64,000 nt of DNA from contig NZ_QNVV01000006.1 in NCBI RefSeq assembly GCF_003384725.1, positions 124,001-188,000 on the forward strand, read 5' to 3'. Both the position numbers and the translations under genes were made by a program. Below the pieces are notes generated by a model that was not told the DNA's origin, ran no database searches, and was given only the letters and a program-made list of their open reading frames with translations. Below are positions 43,819 through 52,296 of this stretch, in pieces (positions within the stretch are counted from its first letter, which is position 1; every line of letters begins with the position of its first letter). The stretch comes from Chryseobacterium pennipullorum (lineage in GTDB: Bacteria; Bacteroidota; Bacteroidia; Flavobacteriales; Weeksellaceae).

Positions 43819-46098
43819 ATGGAGACGCAAAAATTTAATTATGACAATAATATTGTCAGAGCATTCCTCTATGCCACTATCGCATTTGGACTTGTAGGAT
43901 TTCTGCTGGGGCTTACGGCCGCATTGATGCTTTTTTATCCTGAACTACCTGAATTTTTATTCGGTACAGATGACACCACTATTAAAAGTTTAGCTTCGGG
44001 TAATATTCAGGGACTGATCAACACTCAGGGAGCAATGGGCTTCGGAAGGATCAGAATGCTACACACCAGCGCTGTTATTTTTGCCTTCGTTTGTAATTCC
44101 TTTTTCTGCGGAGCCTATTACAGTATGCAGAGATTACTGAAAACAAGAATGTATAGTGATTCGCTTTCATGGATTCATTTCTGGTCATGGCAGTTGATGA
44201 TCATCGCTGTAGTGATCACATTCCTCATGGGAATCAATACCTCTAAAGAATATGCCGAGCATGAATGGCCTATTGATATACTCATTACTTTCTCATGGGT
44301 CATCTTCGGAATCAATATGTTCGGAACTATTGCCAAAAGAAGGGTAAGACATTTATACGTAGCCATCTGGTTCTATATGGCCACATGGATTGCGGTAGCC
44401 ATGCTTCACATCTTCAATAACCTCGAAGTTCCGTTATCTTTCACAAGCTGGAAATCTTATTCTGTATATGCAGGTGTAAAAGATGCACTGGTACAATGGT
44501 GGTATGGACACAATGCGGTAGCATTCGTATTGACCACCCCTGTATTGGGTCTGATGTATTACTTTATGCCAAAAGCAGCTCAACGACCGGTATTCTCATA
44601 CAAATTATCCATTATTCACTTCTGGTCGCTGATCTTTGTATATCTTTGGGCCGGGCCTCACCACCTGCAATATACAGCATTACCGGCCTGGGCTCAGGCA
44701 GTAGGAACAGGATTTTCTATTATGCTTATCGCACCATCATGGGGAGGTATGCTGAACGGGCTGCTTACTTTGAGAGGTGCGTGGGATAAAGTAAGAGAAA
44801 ATCCAATCCTCAAATTCTTTGTGGTAGCGGTTACCTGCTATGGAATGGCAACTTTCGAAGGACCATTACTAGCCACAAAATCTTTAAATAAAATAGGGCA
44901 CTACACCGACTGGGTCATAGGACACGTACACTTAGGAGCTCTAGGATGGAATGGATTTATGGCATTCGGGGTCGTATACTACCTGGTACCGATCATGTGG
45001 AGAACAAAACTATGGTCCAAAAAACTTGCAAACTGGCACTTCTGGCTGGGAACATTAGGGATTATTTTCTATGCCGTTCCGATGTATATCTCAGGATTTA
45101 CTCAGGGCTTAATGTGGAAACAGTTCAACCCAGACGGAACCTTATTGTGGAAAAACTGGCTGGATACTGTGACAGCAATTATCCCTTATTTTAAAATGAG
45201 ATTTTTAGGAGGTATCCTTTATCTTTCAGGTGCAATCTTAATGGTAATCAATGTGATCAAAACGGTTAGAGCCGGATCATTCCAGAAAGAAGTTCCTGCA
45301 GAAGCTCCGGCATTGGCAGATATCGGCACAGGAAGAAAAGAAGGTGAAGGAGTGCACCTGTGGCTGGAAAGAACGCCAACCCTGCTTTCCATACTTGCAT
45401 TTATTACAGTAGCCATCGGCGGACTTGTAGAAATCGTTCCCACCCTTTCGTTAAAACAAAGTGTCCCTACCATTACAGCAGTAAAACCATACACTCCCCT
45501 GGAGCTGGAGGGAAGAGACCTGTATATTCGTGAAGGATGCAACTCATGCCACTCACAAATGATAAGACCTTTCCGGGATGAAGTGGTAAGATTTGAAGGA
45601 AAAAACGGACAATATTCCAAAGCCGGAGAATTCATCTACGACAGACCTTTCTTATGGGGGTCAAAAAGAACAGGACCGGATCTTCACAGAGAAGGGGGCA
45701 GAAATCCGGATTCATGGCACTTCAAGCATATGTATAACCCAAGAATTACATCTGCAGGTTCCATTATGCCCCGTTTTCCATGGCTGATTACCAATAAGCT
45801 GGACCGCACCCAAATGGTAGATAAAATGAAATTAATGAAAAATTCTTTTGGCGTACCGTATACAAAAGCACAGATCGATTCGGCTGATCAGTGGGCAAAT
45901 AACCAGTCACAAGCTATTGTACAAAGAATTTATGCAGAGGCTACCGATGTAAAAGACCAGATGACGAAGGAAAAAACTGCAAAAGGATCTTCTTATATTC
46001 CACTTGAGCAGAGAGAAATTGTGGCGATGATTGCGTACCTGCAAAGACTGGGTACTGATATCAAAACAACACAGATCCAAACCGCAAGCGCAGACTAA
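43819..46098 (+). CDS. ccoN: cbb3-type cytochrome c oxidase, fused subunits I and II (CcoNO)
   Basis: Starting at ATG 43819 (the frame opens at a TTG at 43810), the 759-residue protein joins the haem-copper subunit CcoN to the monohaem cytochrome CcoO. CcoN shows RIRMLHTSAVIFAFVCNSFF (haem ligand His), WWYGHNAVAFVLTTPVLGLM (CuB/cross-linked Tyr region), GPHHLQYTALPAWAQ and IGHVHLGALGWNGFMAFGV. The CcoO half follows with EGRDLYIREGCNSCHSQMIR (CxxCH haem c) and a methionine ligand in SIMPRFPWL. It reduces oxygen at very low concentrations. ccoP follows after 19 nt. ccoS, ccoQ and ccoG are not adjacent. Confidence 0.95.
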   Translation: METQKFNYDNNIVRAFLYATIAFGLVGFLLGLTAALMLFYPELPEFLFGTDDTTIKSLASGNIQGLINTQGAMGFGRIRMLHTSAVIFAFVCNSFFCGAYYSMQRLLKTRMYSDSLSWIHFWSWQLMIIAVVITFLMGINTSKEYAEHEWPIDILITFSWVIFGINMFGTIAKRRVRHLYVAIWFYMATWIAVAMLHIFNNLEVPLSFTSWKSYSVYAGVKDALVQWWYGHNAVAFVLTTPVLGLMYYFMPKAAQRPVFSYKLSIIHFWSLIFVYLWAGPHHLQYTALPAWAQAVGTGFSIMLIAPSWGGMLNGLLTLRGAWDKVRENPILKFFVVAVTCYGMATFEGPLLATKSLNKIGHYTDWVIGHVHLGALGWNGFMAFGVVYYLVPIMWRTKLWSKKLANWHFWLGTLGIIFYAVPMYISGFTQGLMWKQFNPDGTLLWKNWLDTVTAIIPYFKMRFLGGILYLSGAILMVINVIKTVRAGSFQKEVPAEAPALADIGTGRKEGEGVHLWLERTPTLLSILAFITVAIGGLVEIVPTLSLKQSVPTITAVKPYTPLELEGRDLYIREGCNSCHSQMIRPFRDEVVRFEGKNGQYSKAGEFIYDRPFLWGSKRTGPDLHREGGRNPDSWHFKHMYNPRITSAGSIMPRFPWLITNKLDRTQMVDKMKLMKNSFGVPYTKAQIDSADQWANNQSQAIVQRIYAEATDVKDQMTKEKTAKGSSYIPLEQREIVAMIAYLQRLGTDIKTTQIQTASAD

Positions 46099-46117
46099 TG
46101 TTTAAAATTATATTGCA

Positions 46118-47002
46118 ATGAAAACGAGAACCCCAATTTCAATATATATCGCAACAACAATAGGCTTAACGATTATGGCCTTTGAAATGTTCGCCAGTGA
46201 CTCCGGATATTTTTCTTCTCCATTTTTCTGGGCGCTGATCCTGATTGCCATCATTCTACTGTTCATTATGAACGCCATTGGAGACCTGATCGAAAATGAA
46301 AATTTCAGCAGATTACCGGAAGAAGAAAAAAAGCAGTATATCGCAGAAAAAAGTATACCCTACTACCAGAAATTATGGAATTCTGCCTTTAAAAAACAAT
46401 CTGTCACTGAGGAAAAAGATATTCTCATTGATCATGGTTTTGACGGGATCACAGAGCTTGACAACTCACTTCCTAAATGGTGGATTGGCCTGTTCTGGTT
46501 CGGATGCATATTCTGTGTTGTTTATCTTACGGCCTTTGCTTTTACAGATTACGCGCATCCGGATGCAGAATACACAAAAGAAGCCAAAACGATGCTGGCC
46601 TCTATTGAAGAGTATGAAAAAAGTGCGCCTCAGATCGATCTGGAATCTGCCAAATACAGCGCCGACAATATTGCCGAAGGTCAGGAACTGTTCAAGACTA
46701 ACTGTGTCACCTGTCATGGAGACGGCGGAAAGGGAGGCATTGGTCCCAACCTTACGGATACGCACTGGATCAACATCAAAGAAAAAAGCTTATTCAAAAA
46801 TGTGTTCTGGATGCTTGAAAACGGTTCTCCTAATAATCCCACCATGCGACCATTCATCAAGGACGGAACCATTACGGGAAGAGACGCAGAAAAAATTGCA
46901 GCTTATATTTATCATATCAACCAGGAAACTTCACCGGTTACACCAGCACAAGGTGGAGCAGCTCCTCAGGGAGAAGAAGTGAAATGGGAAAACGCGAACT
47001 AA
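46118..47002 (+). CDS. ccoP: cbb3-type cytochrome c oxidase subunit III (CcoP), monohaem
   Basis: The 294-residue protein has two N-terminal membrane segments (ISIYIATTIGLTIMAFEMFA, FFWALILIAIILLFIMNAIG), then the FixP N-terminal block DHGFDGITELDNSLPKWWIG with a third segment, and one cytochrome c domain (CVTCHGDGGKGGIGPNLTDT; methionine in MRPFIKDGTITGRD). Proteobacterial CcoP has two haem c groups; only one is present here, as in Bacteroidota. The Gln/Glu/Pro-rich tail is unstructured. It is in an operon with ccoNO. Confidence 0.93.
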   Translation: MKTRTPISIYIATTIGLTIMAFEMFASDSGYFSSPFFWALILIAIILLFIMNAIGDLIENENFSRLPEEEKKQYIAEKSIPYYQKLWNSAFKKQSVTEEKDILIDHGFDGITELDNSLPKWWIGLFWFGCIFCVVYLTAFAFTDYAHPDAEYTKEAKTMLASIEEYEKSAPQIDLESAKYSADNIAEGQELFKTNCVTCHGDGGKGGIGPNLTDTHWINIKEKSLFKNVFWMLENGSPNNPTMRPFIKDGTITGRDAEKIAAYIYHINQETSPVTPAQGGAAPQGEEVKWENAN

Positions 47003-47009
47003 CCATGCC

Positions 47010-47094
47010 AAGCCCCCTTTACTACTACTAACATTTGAATTTTCATTTTTGCTAACTACCTTTTCAACATTACAAAATGATCCAAAGGGGGCTT
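47010..47094 (+). terminator. Large-loop hairpin after ccoP
   Basis: AAGCCCCCTTT (47010-47020) pairs perfectly with AAAGGGGGCTT (47084-47094), followed by TTTAAAAAA. The 63-nt loop is almost free of G. A terminator is likely; an independent RNA element is possible. Confidence 0.55.
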
Positions 47095-47114
47095 TTTAAA
47101 AAATAAAATCCACA

Positions 47115-47185
47115 CCTTGGCTTGTCTTACTCAACTATTCACTTGACAACTACAACACTAAAATTCCATAATAAGACAGCCAAGG
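47115..47185 (+). terminator. Second large-loop hairpin before tamB
   Basis: CCTTGGCTTGTCTT (47115-47128) pairs with AAGACAGCCAAGG (47173-47185) with one bulge, around a 44-nt loop poor in G, and is followed by CAGGGTTTTTG. It resembles the preceding hairpin in design but not in sequence. Confidence 0.5.
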
Positions 47186-47242
47186 CAGGGTTTTTGCATT
47201 CGAAAATGGTACCACAACAAAGTTAAAGTTATTTAGTATTAT

Positions 47243-47250
47243 TATCTTTG
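47243..47250 (+). promoter_or_regulatory. -7 box TATCTTTG of the tamB operon
   Basis: TATCTTTG fits TAnnTTTG and overlaps the first possible TTG start (47248), so translation more likely begins at the TTG at 47269. Confidence 0.45.
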
Positions 47251-47268
47251 TTAGAAACCACACCGAAT

Positions 47269-50200
47269 TTGAAACTGAAAATCAACACCACAAAACTCTT
47301 AAAGCGTATTGCAATAATCTTTATTTCGATATTGATTTTTCTTAGTCTGTTGATCTTAAGCTTAAGACTTCCCGCTGTTCAAAATTTCATCAAGGATAAA
47401 CTCGTTGTTTATCTGGAGAAAAAAATTAAAACCAAAGTGAGCCTTCAGAAGGTCTATATCGGATTTCCGAACAGCCTTGTGATGGAAAATCTTTACCTTA
47501 AAGGACAGGATGTGGACACTTTGCTGGCGGTCAGAAAGCTTGATGTAGGATTAAATATGCTTAAACTTATCAATTCTACTGCTGATATCACGTCCGTAGA
47601 CATGGAAGGCGCCAGGGCAAATGTAGTACGGAAACCGAATGGCAAATTTAATTTCGATTATATTATCGATGCGTTTGCAACCACGGATAAGGAAGAAAGC
47701 CCATCCAAACCGTTTATCATTTCTCTTGACAAAATTAATCTTAAAGATGTTGGGGTTACTTTCAATGACCAGCAGTCCAGAAATGATATCAATCTTTATT
47801 TCAAATCATTTGATACAAGGGTTAAAACTTTTGACCTTACCAAAAATACGTATGCAGTCAATGATATCAATCTGGATGGATTAAAGTTAAAACTGAAACA
47901 GGATCTTCTTGAAGAGGTTTCTAAAAAGGTAGAGAAAAAAGTAGATTCCCTGAACGATAAAAAACCTATGAAGATAGGCCTCAGAGGCATTAAGCTTACC
48001 AATATTAATATTGACTATGGGGACGAAAATACCAAAACATTCGCAAAAGTTATTTTCAAAGAGCTGAGCACGAAGGTTAACAAGCTCGATCTGGAGAACA
48101 ATGCCTACAATGTGGCCAATGTATTCCTTTCGGGGGCAGACATTAATGCCAACCTTTACCTGCCTGCTCAAAATGCCAATCCTAAAAACCAACCAGAACC
48201 GGAAGTTTCAAAAGCTTCTGATAAGGATCAGGCCATGAATCTTCTACTGGGCAAGTTAGTTCTGAATGATGTAAAAGCAACCTACAACAATACTGCGATT
48301 GCACCTACAAAGCAGGGAATGGATTTTAATCATCTGAACTTTTCCAAAATGAATGTTGAGGTAAGAAGCTTTAAAATGGCAAACAACACTTTTGCAGGAA
48401 CCGTTAATTCTGCAGAAATTCAGGAAGCGAGAGGATTGAATATCCAGAAATTCAATACTGATTTTGTCTATGCCGAGAAGGAAGCCTACCTTAAGGATCT
48501 TTATCTGCAGACTCCGAAAACCATTCTTCGTGACGAAGTCATTCTGAACTACAATTCAATCGATCAGTTAACTTCAAATCTGGGAGCCGTTAAAATATCC
48601 GCCAACATCAAGGATTCAAAAATTGGTTTCTCTGATATTTTGAATCTGGTACCTACATTAAGAAATACAGTTCCTTTCAACAAATATCCAAATGCAGTTC
48701 TTAATGTAAATGCCAATGTAAAAGGAAGCGTAAATGATCTTTTAATCCAGGACCTTAAAGTATCGGGTCTTGATCAGCTGAGGGTACTTGCTTCGGGGAA
48801 AATAAAAAATGCGATGAATCCTGATCAGCTCTATTATGATGTAAGGATCGCAGAATTTTCTTCCAATGCCAAAACGATTTTCAATCTGGTCCCAAAAAAT
48901 ACTATTCCTTCCAACATTTCACTCCCTTCCCATTTCAGCATTAAGGGAAACGCCAAAGGAACCACGAAAGTAGTGAATGTAGACCTGAATCTCTACTCCA
49001 CTCTTGGGAATGCTGCAGTAGTTGCTCAAGTAGACATGCGCAGGAAAAATCATGAATTGTATGATGTAAAGGCTAATCTGCAGGGCATACAGGTCGGAAA
49101 AATTATTCAGAATAAAGATATCGGTCCCATTACAGCACAGATCTCTGCAAAAGGGGAAAGCTTTGATTTCAAAAATGCCAATGCAGATCTGAAAGGACAT
49201 GTTGCTTCTGCCGTGTATAAAGGATACCGCTATCAGAACATGGATTTAACAGGTAAAATTAAAGGAGGTGCTTATCATGTTGTATTAAATTCACAGGATC
49301 CGAATGCCAATTTACAATTAACCGCGTCCGGAATTTATGATGAGAAAAATCCTACCGTGAAAATAAACGGAGAGGTGATCAAGCTGGATTTGAACAAACT
49401 CGGTTTTTATGAAAAACCTATGATTATTGCCGGAAAAATCGATGGTGATTTCTCAAGCCTCGATCCCAATAACCTGAATGGTTATCTAAACCTTAAGGAT
49501 TTTGCATTCTCTGATACAAAAGAGGTTTACCCGGTACAGGAAGTTAATCTTAAAGCTTCATCTACACAGGATTCTACTCAAATTATCTTTAATTCTCAGA
49601 TTGCAGATGTTGAACTGAAAGGGAAGTATAAACTTACTCAGGTTTTTGGCGCTTTGACACAGACTATTAATCAGTACTATCAGTTCCAGAAGCCGGATAA
49701 AAGTCAGAAGATTGATCCGGGACAACACTTTGCCTTTACCGCTAAAGTAAAAAATGATGATCTGATCCGAAAATTCGTTCCTGACCTTAAAAGCTTTGAA
49801 ACCATTAATCTTAGTGGAAACTATGACGCCGATTCTCAAAAAATAGAAATTGACGGACAGATTCCACAGTTGCTGTATGGTGAAAATACGATTGAAAAAG
49901 GTACATTAAAAGTGACCAATGAAAATCAGGCGCTACAATACAGTCTGAATGTTGCGGCTTTAAAAAGCTCAAGCTTTTCATTGAAAAAAATCAATATCGA
50001 TGGTGATGTTGCTGATAATACAATCAACTACAATATCACTACAAAAGATGATAAAGACGTTACGCAATTCCTGATTGCAGGAAATGCAAAATCATTGAAT
50101 GACATTACAGAAGTTTCCCTGGATCCAAATGGTTTAAAACTAAACTATGCGGATTGGAATGTCGCTGAAAACAATAAAATTCAGATCAGTAAAAAAGGAA

Positions 50201-52296
50201 TTTTAGCAGACAATTTCAGATTAAGTAATAGCGGAAGCGAAATTTCGATTCAATCGGAAAGCGAAACCCCAAGTAGCCCTTTGAACATCGCCCTGAAAGA
50301 TTTTAAAATTGAAACCATTACAGAACTCATCAAAAAGGATACAGTTCTGGCCAGAGGGACCATCAACGGAACAGCTCAGCTGCGGGATATGATGAAGGAT
50401 ATGACGTTCACTTCTGATTTAAATATCTCGGATCTTATTGTTTATGGAAATGCGGTTGGAAACCTCGCCGTGAAAGTGAATAATTCTTCACCTAAAGTTT
50501 TAAATGCTGACATTGCCCTTTCCGGAAACAACAATGATGTGAAAATTCTCGGAGATTACAACACGTCTTCCAGTACATTTGACCTGAATATGGCGATCAA
50601 CCAGCTTCAGATGAAAAGCATCCAGGGGTTCTCAATGAATGCCATTACCAATACAGAAGGCTATATTTCAGGTAATTTGAAGATTACAGGAACCGCTACC
50701 CAACCGAATATTTTAGGAAAAGTAAAATTCAATGATGCAGGTCTGGAAATTGCAAAAACAGGAAGTGATTTCAGAAAATTGAATGATGAAATCGATTTTA
50801 CCAGCCGTGGTATTGAATTCAATAAATTTAAAATAAATGATAAAGATGGCAATGCTCTTGTTGTAGACGGGCAGGTTCTTACACAGACCTACAGAGATTT
50901 TGCCTTTAACCTTGATGTGAATGCCAAAGATTTCAAAGTGGTTAACTCTGAGAAATCTAATGATGCGATGATGTATGGCGTACTGGCAATAGATGCCGGA
51001 TTGCATATCCGCGGAAATCTCGATCTGCCGAAAGTAGACGGGAGGTTAAGTGTGGCGGATAATACCGATTTTACGTTCGTACTGCCCCAATCCAGTCCTA
51101 CCCTACAGGAGAGAGACGGGATTGTAGAATTTGTGGATCAGGATCAGGTGGTTCTCAATAAAACAATCAAAACAGATTCTCTTAATGCCCAAAGCCGTGT
51201 TAAAGGAATGGATGTAAGTGTGAATATTGAGGTAAGCAAAGAGGCCAAACTTTCTGTTATTATTGACAAAGCAAATGGTGACTTTGTACAGCTGCAGGGA
51301 GAAGCAGAACTCACCGGAGGAATTGATCCTTCAGGAAAAATGACATTGGTGGGCGTTTATGAAGTTGAAAAAGGAAGTTATGACCTTACTGTAAGTTTCC
51401 TGAAACGGAAATTCGATATCCAGAAAGGGAGTACAATCACATGGACCGGTGAGCCTACGATGGCTATGATGGACATTACCGCTGTGTATAAAACCGAAGC
51501 ACCACCTATTGATCTCGTTGAACAACAGATTACCGGTCAGAGTGCATCCGAGATGAACCAGTATAAGCAGAGGATACCTTTCAACACCTTATTAAAAATG
51601 AAAGGTGAACTGCTGAAACCTCAGCTTAGTTTTGATATTACTACTGAAGAAAAGAACAACGCTATCTCCTCTACGGTGAAGGATCTGATTGATCAAAAGC
51701 TGGCCCAGCTCAGAACGCAGGAGTCTGAAATGAATAAGCAGGTCTTTGCGTTACTTCTCCTAAACCGTTTCATTGGTGAAAATCCGTTTGAAAGCGGCGC
51801 GGGAATGTCTGCCGAAACCATGGCGAGACAAAGTGTAAGTAAAATCCTTTCGCAGCAATTAAATAATCTTGCATCCGGACTGATCAAAGGGGTCGATCTT
51901 AATTTTGGGCTTGATTCTTCAGAAGATTATTCTACAGGACAGAAAAATACAAGAACCGACCTGAATGTAGATATCAGTAAAAAGTTATTAAATGACCGGT
52001 TAAAAGTAACGGTGGGAAGCAATTTCGGATTGGAAGGCCAGGCCCGTCAGAATGAAAACATGACCAATATTGCAGGGAATGTTTCTGTAGATTACAGTCT
52101 ATCCAAAGACGGAAGATATATGCTGCGTGCTTATCGTAAAGATGAATATCAGGTGGCTCTTCAGGGGCAGATTATAGAAACCGGACTTGGATTTATCATT
52201 ACTCTGGATTATGACCAATTCCGGGAGATTTTCCAAAAATCAAAAGAAAAGAAGACCAAAAAAAATCAAAATAACCAAGTGGTAGAATTTAAATAA
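47269..52296 (+). CDS. tamB: Translocation and assembly module protein TamB (DUF490)
   Basis: About 1675 residues. There is no ATG before the membrane anchor; the frame reaches a TTG at 47248, but a -7 box overlaps that codon, so the TTG at 47269 (LKLKINTTKLLKRIAIIFIS) is preferred. A single N-terminal membrane segment (IAIIFISILIFLSLLILSL) is followed by a very long beta-helical AsmA-like region with repeated (I/V)NDIxLDGLKLKL-type strands and the C-terminal DUF490 block KMKGELLKPQLSFDITTEEK, FALLLLNRFIGENPFESGAG, GVDLNFGLDSSEDYSTGQKN. TamB spans the periplasm to help outer-membrane protein or lipid delivery. tamL overlaps its stop. Confidence 0.92.
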   Translation: MKLKINTTKLLKRIAIIFISILIFLSLLILSLRLPAVQNFIKDKLVVYLEKKIKTKVSLQKVYIGFPNSLVMENLYLKGQDVDTLLAVRKLDVGLNMLKLINSTADITSVDMEGARANVVRKPNGKFNFDYIIDAFATTDKEESPSKPFIISLDKINLKDVGVTFNDQQSRNDINLYFKSFDTRVKTFDLTKNTYAVNDINLDGLKLKLKQDLLEEVSKKVEKKVDSLNDKKPMKIGLRGIKLTNINIDYGDENTKTFAKVIFKELSTKVNKLDLENNAYNVANVFLSGADINANLYLPAQNANPKNQPEPEVSKASDKDQAMNLLLGKLVLNDVKATYNNTAIAPTKQGMDFNHLNFSKMNVEVRSFKMANNTFAGTVNSAEIQEARGLNIQKFNTDFVYAEKEAYLKDLYLQTPKTILRDEVILNYNSIDQLTSNLGAVKISANIKDSKIGFSDILNLVPTLRNTVPFNKYPNAVLNVNANVKGSVNDLLIQDLKVSGLDQLRVLASGKIKNAMNPDQLYYDVRIAEFSSNAKTIFNLVPKNTIPSNISLPSHFSIKGNAKGTTKVVNVDLNLYSTLGNAAVVAQVDMRRKNHELYDVKANLQGIQVGKIIQNKDIGPITAQISAKGESFDFKNANADLKGHVASAVYKGYRYQNMDLTGKIKGGAYHVVLNSQDPNANLQLTASGIYDEKNPTVKINGEVIKLDLNKLGFYEKPMIIAGKIDGDFSSLDPNNLNGYLNLKDFAFSDTKEVYPVQEVNLKASSTQDSTQIIFNSQIADVELKGKYKLTQVFGALTQTINQYYQFQKPDKSQKIDPGQHFAFTAKVKNDDLIRKFVPDLKSFETINLSGNYDADSQKIEIDGQIPQLLYGENTIEKGTLKVTNENQALQYSLNVAALKSSSFSLKKINIDGDVADNTINYNITTKDDKDVTQFLIAGNAKSLNDITEVSLDPNGLKLNYADWNVAENNKIQISKKGILADNFRLSNSGSEISIQSESETPSSPLNIALKDFKIETITELIKKDTVLARGTINGTAQLRDMMKDMTFTSDLNISDLIVYGNAVGNLAVKVNNSSPKVLNADIALSGNNNDVKILGDYNTSSSTFDLNMAINQLQMKSIQGFSMNAITNTEGYISGNLKITGTATQPNILGKVKFNDAGLEIAKTGSDFRKLNDEIDFTSRGIEFNKFKINDKDGNALVVDGQVLTQTYRDFAFNLDVNAKDFKVVNSEKSNDAMMYGVLAIDAGLHIRGNLDLPKVDGRLSVADNTDFTFVLPQSSPTLQERDGIVEFVDQDQVVLNKTIKTDSLNAQSRVKGMDVSVNIEVSKEAKLSVIIDKANGDFVQLQGEAELTGGIDPSGKMTLVGVYEVEKGSYDLTVSFLKRKFDIQKGSTITWTGEPTMAMMDITAVYKTEAPPIDLVEQQITGQSASEMNQYKQRIPFNTLLKMKGELLKPQLSFDITTEEKNNAISSTVKDLIDQKLAQLRTQESEMNKQVFALLLLNRFIGENPFESGAGMSAETMARQSVSKILSQQLNNLASGLIKGVDLNFGLDSSEDYSTGQKNTRTDLNVDISKKLLNDRLKVTVGSNFGLEGQARQNENMTNIAGNVSVDYSLSKDGRYMLRAYRKDEYQVALQGQIIETGLGFIITLDYDQFREIFQKSKEKKTKKNQNNQVVEFK

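Noticed and set aside
45219..45635. 138-codon minus frame inside ccoNO
   Set aside because: Shadow of the oxidase reading frame, whose haem-binding motifs are intact.
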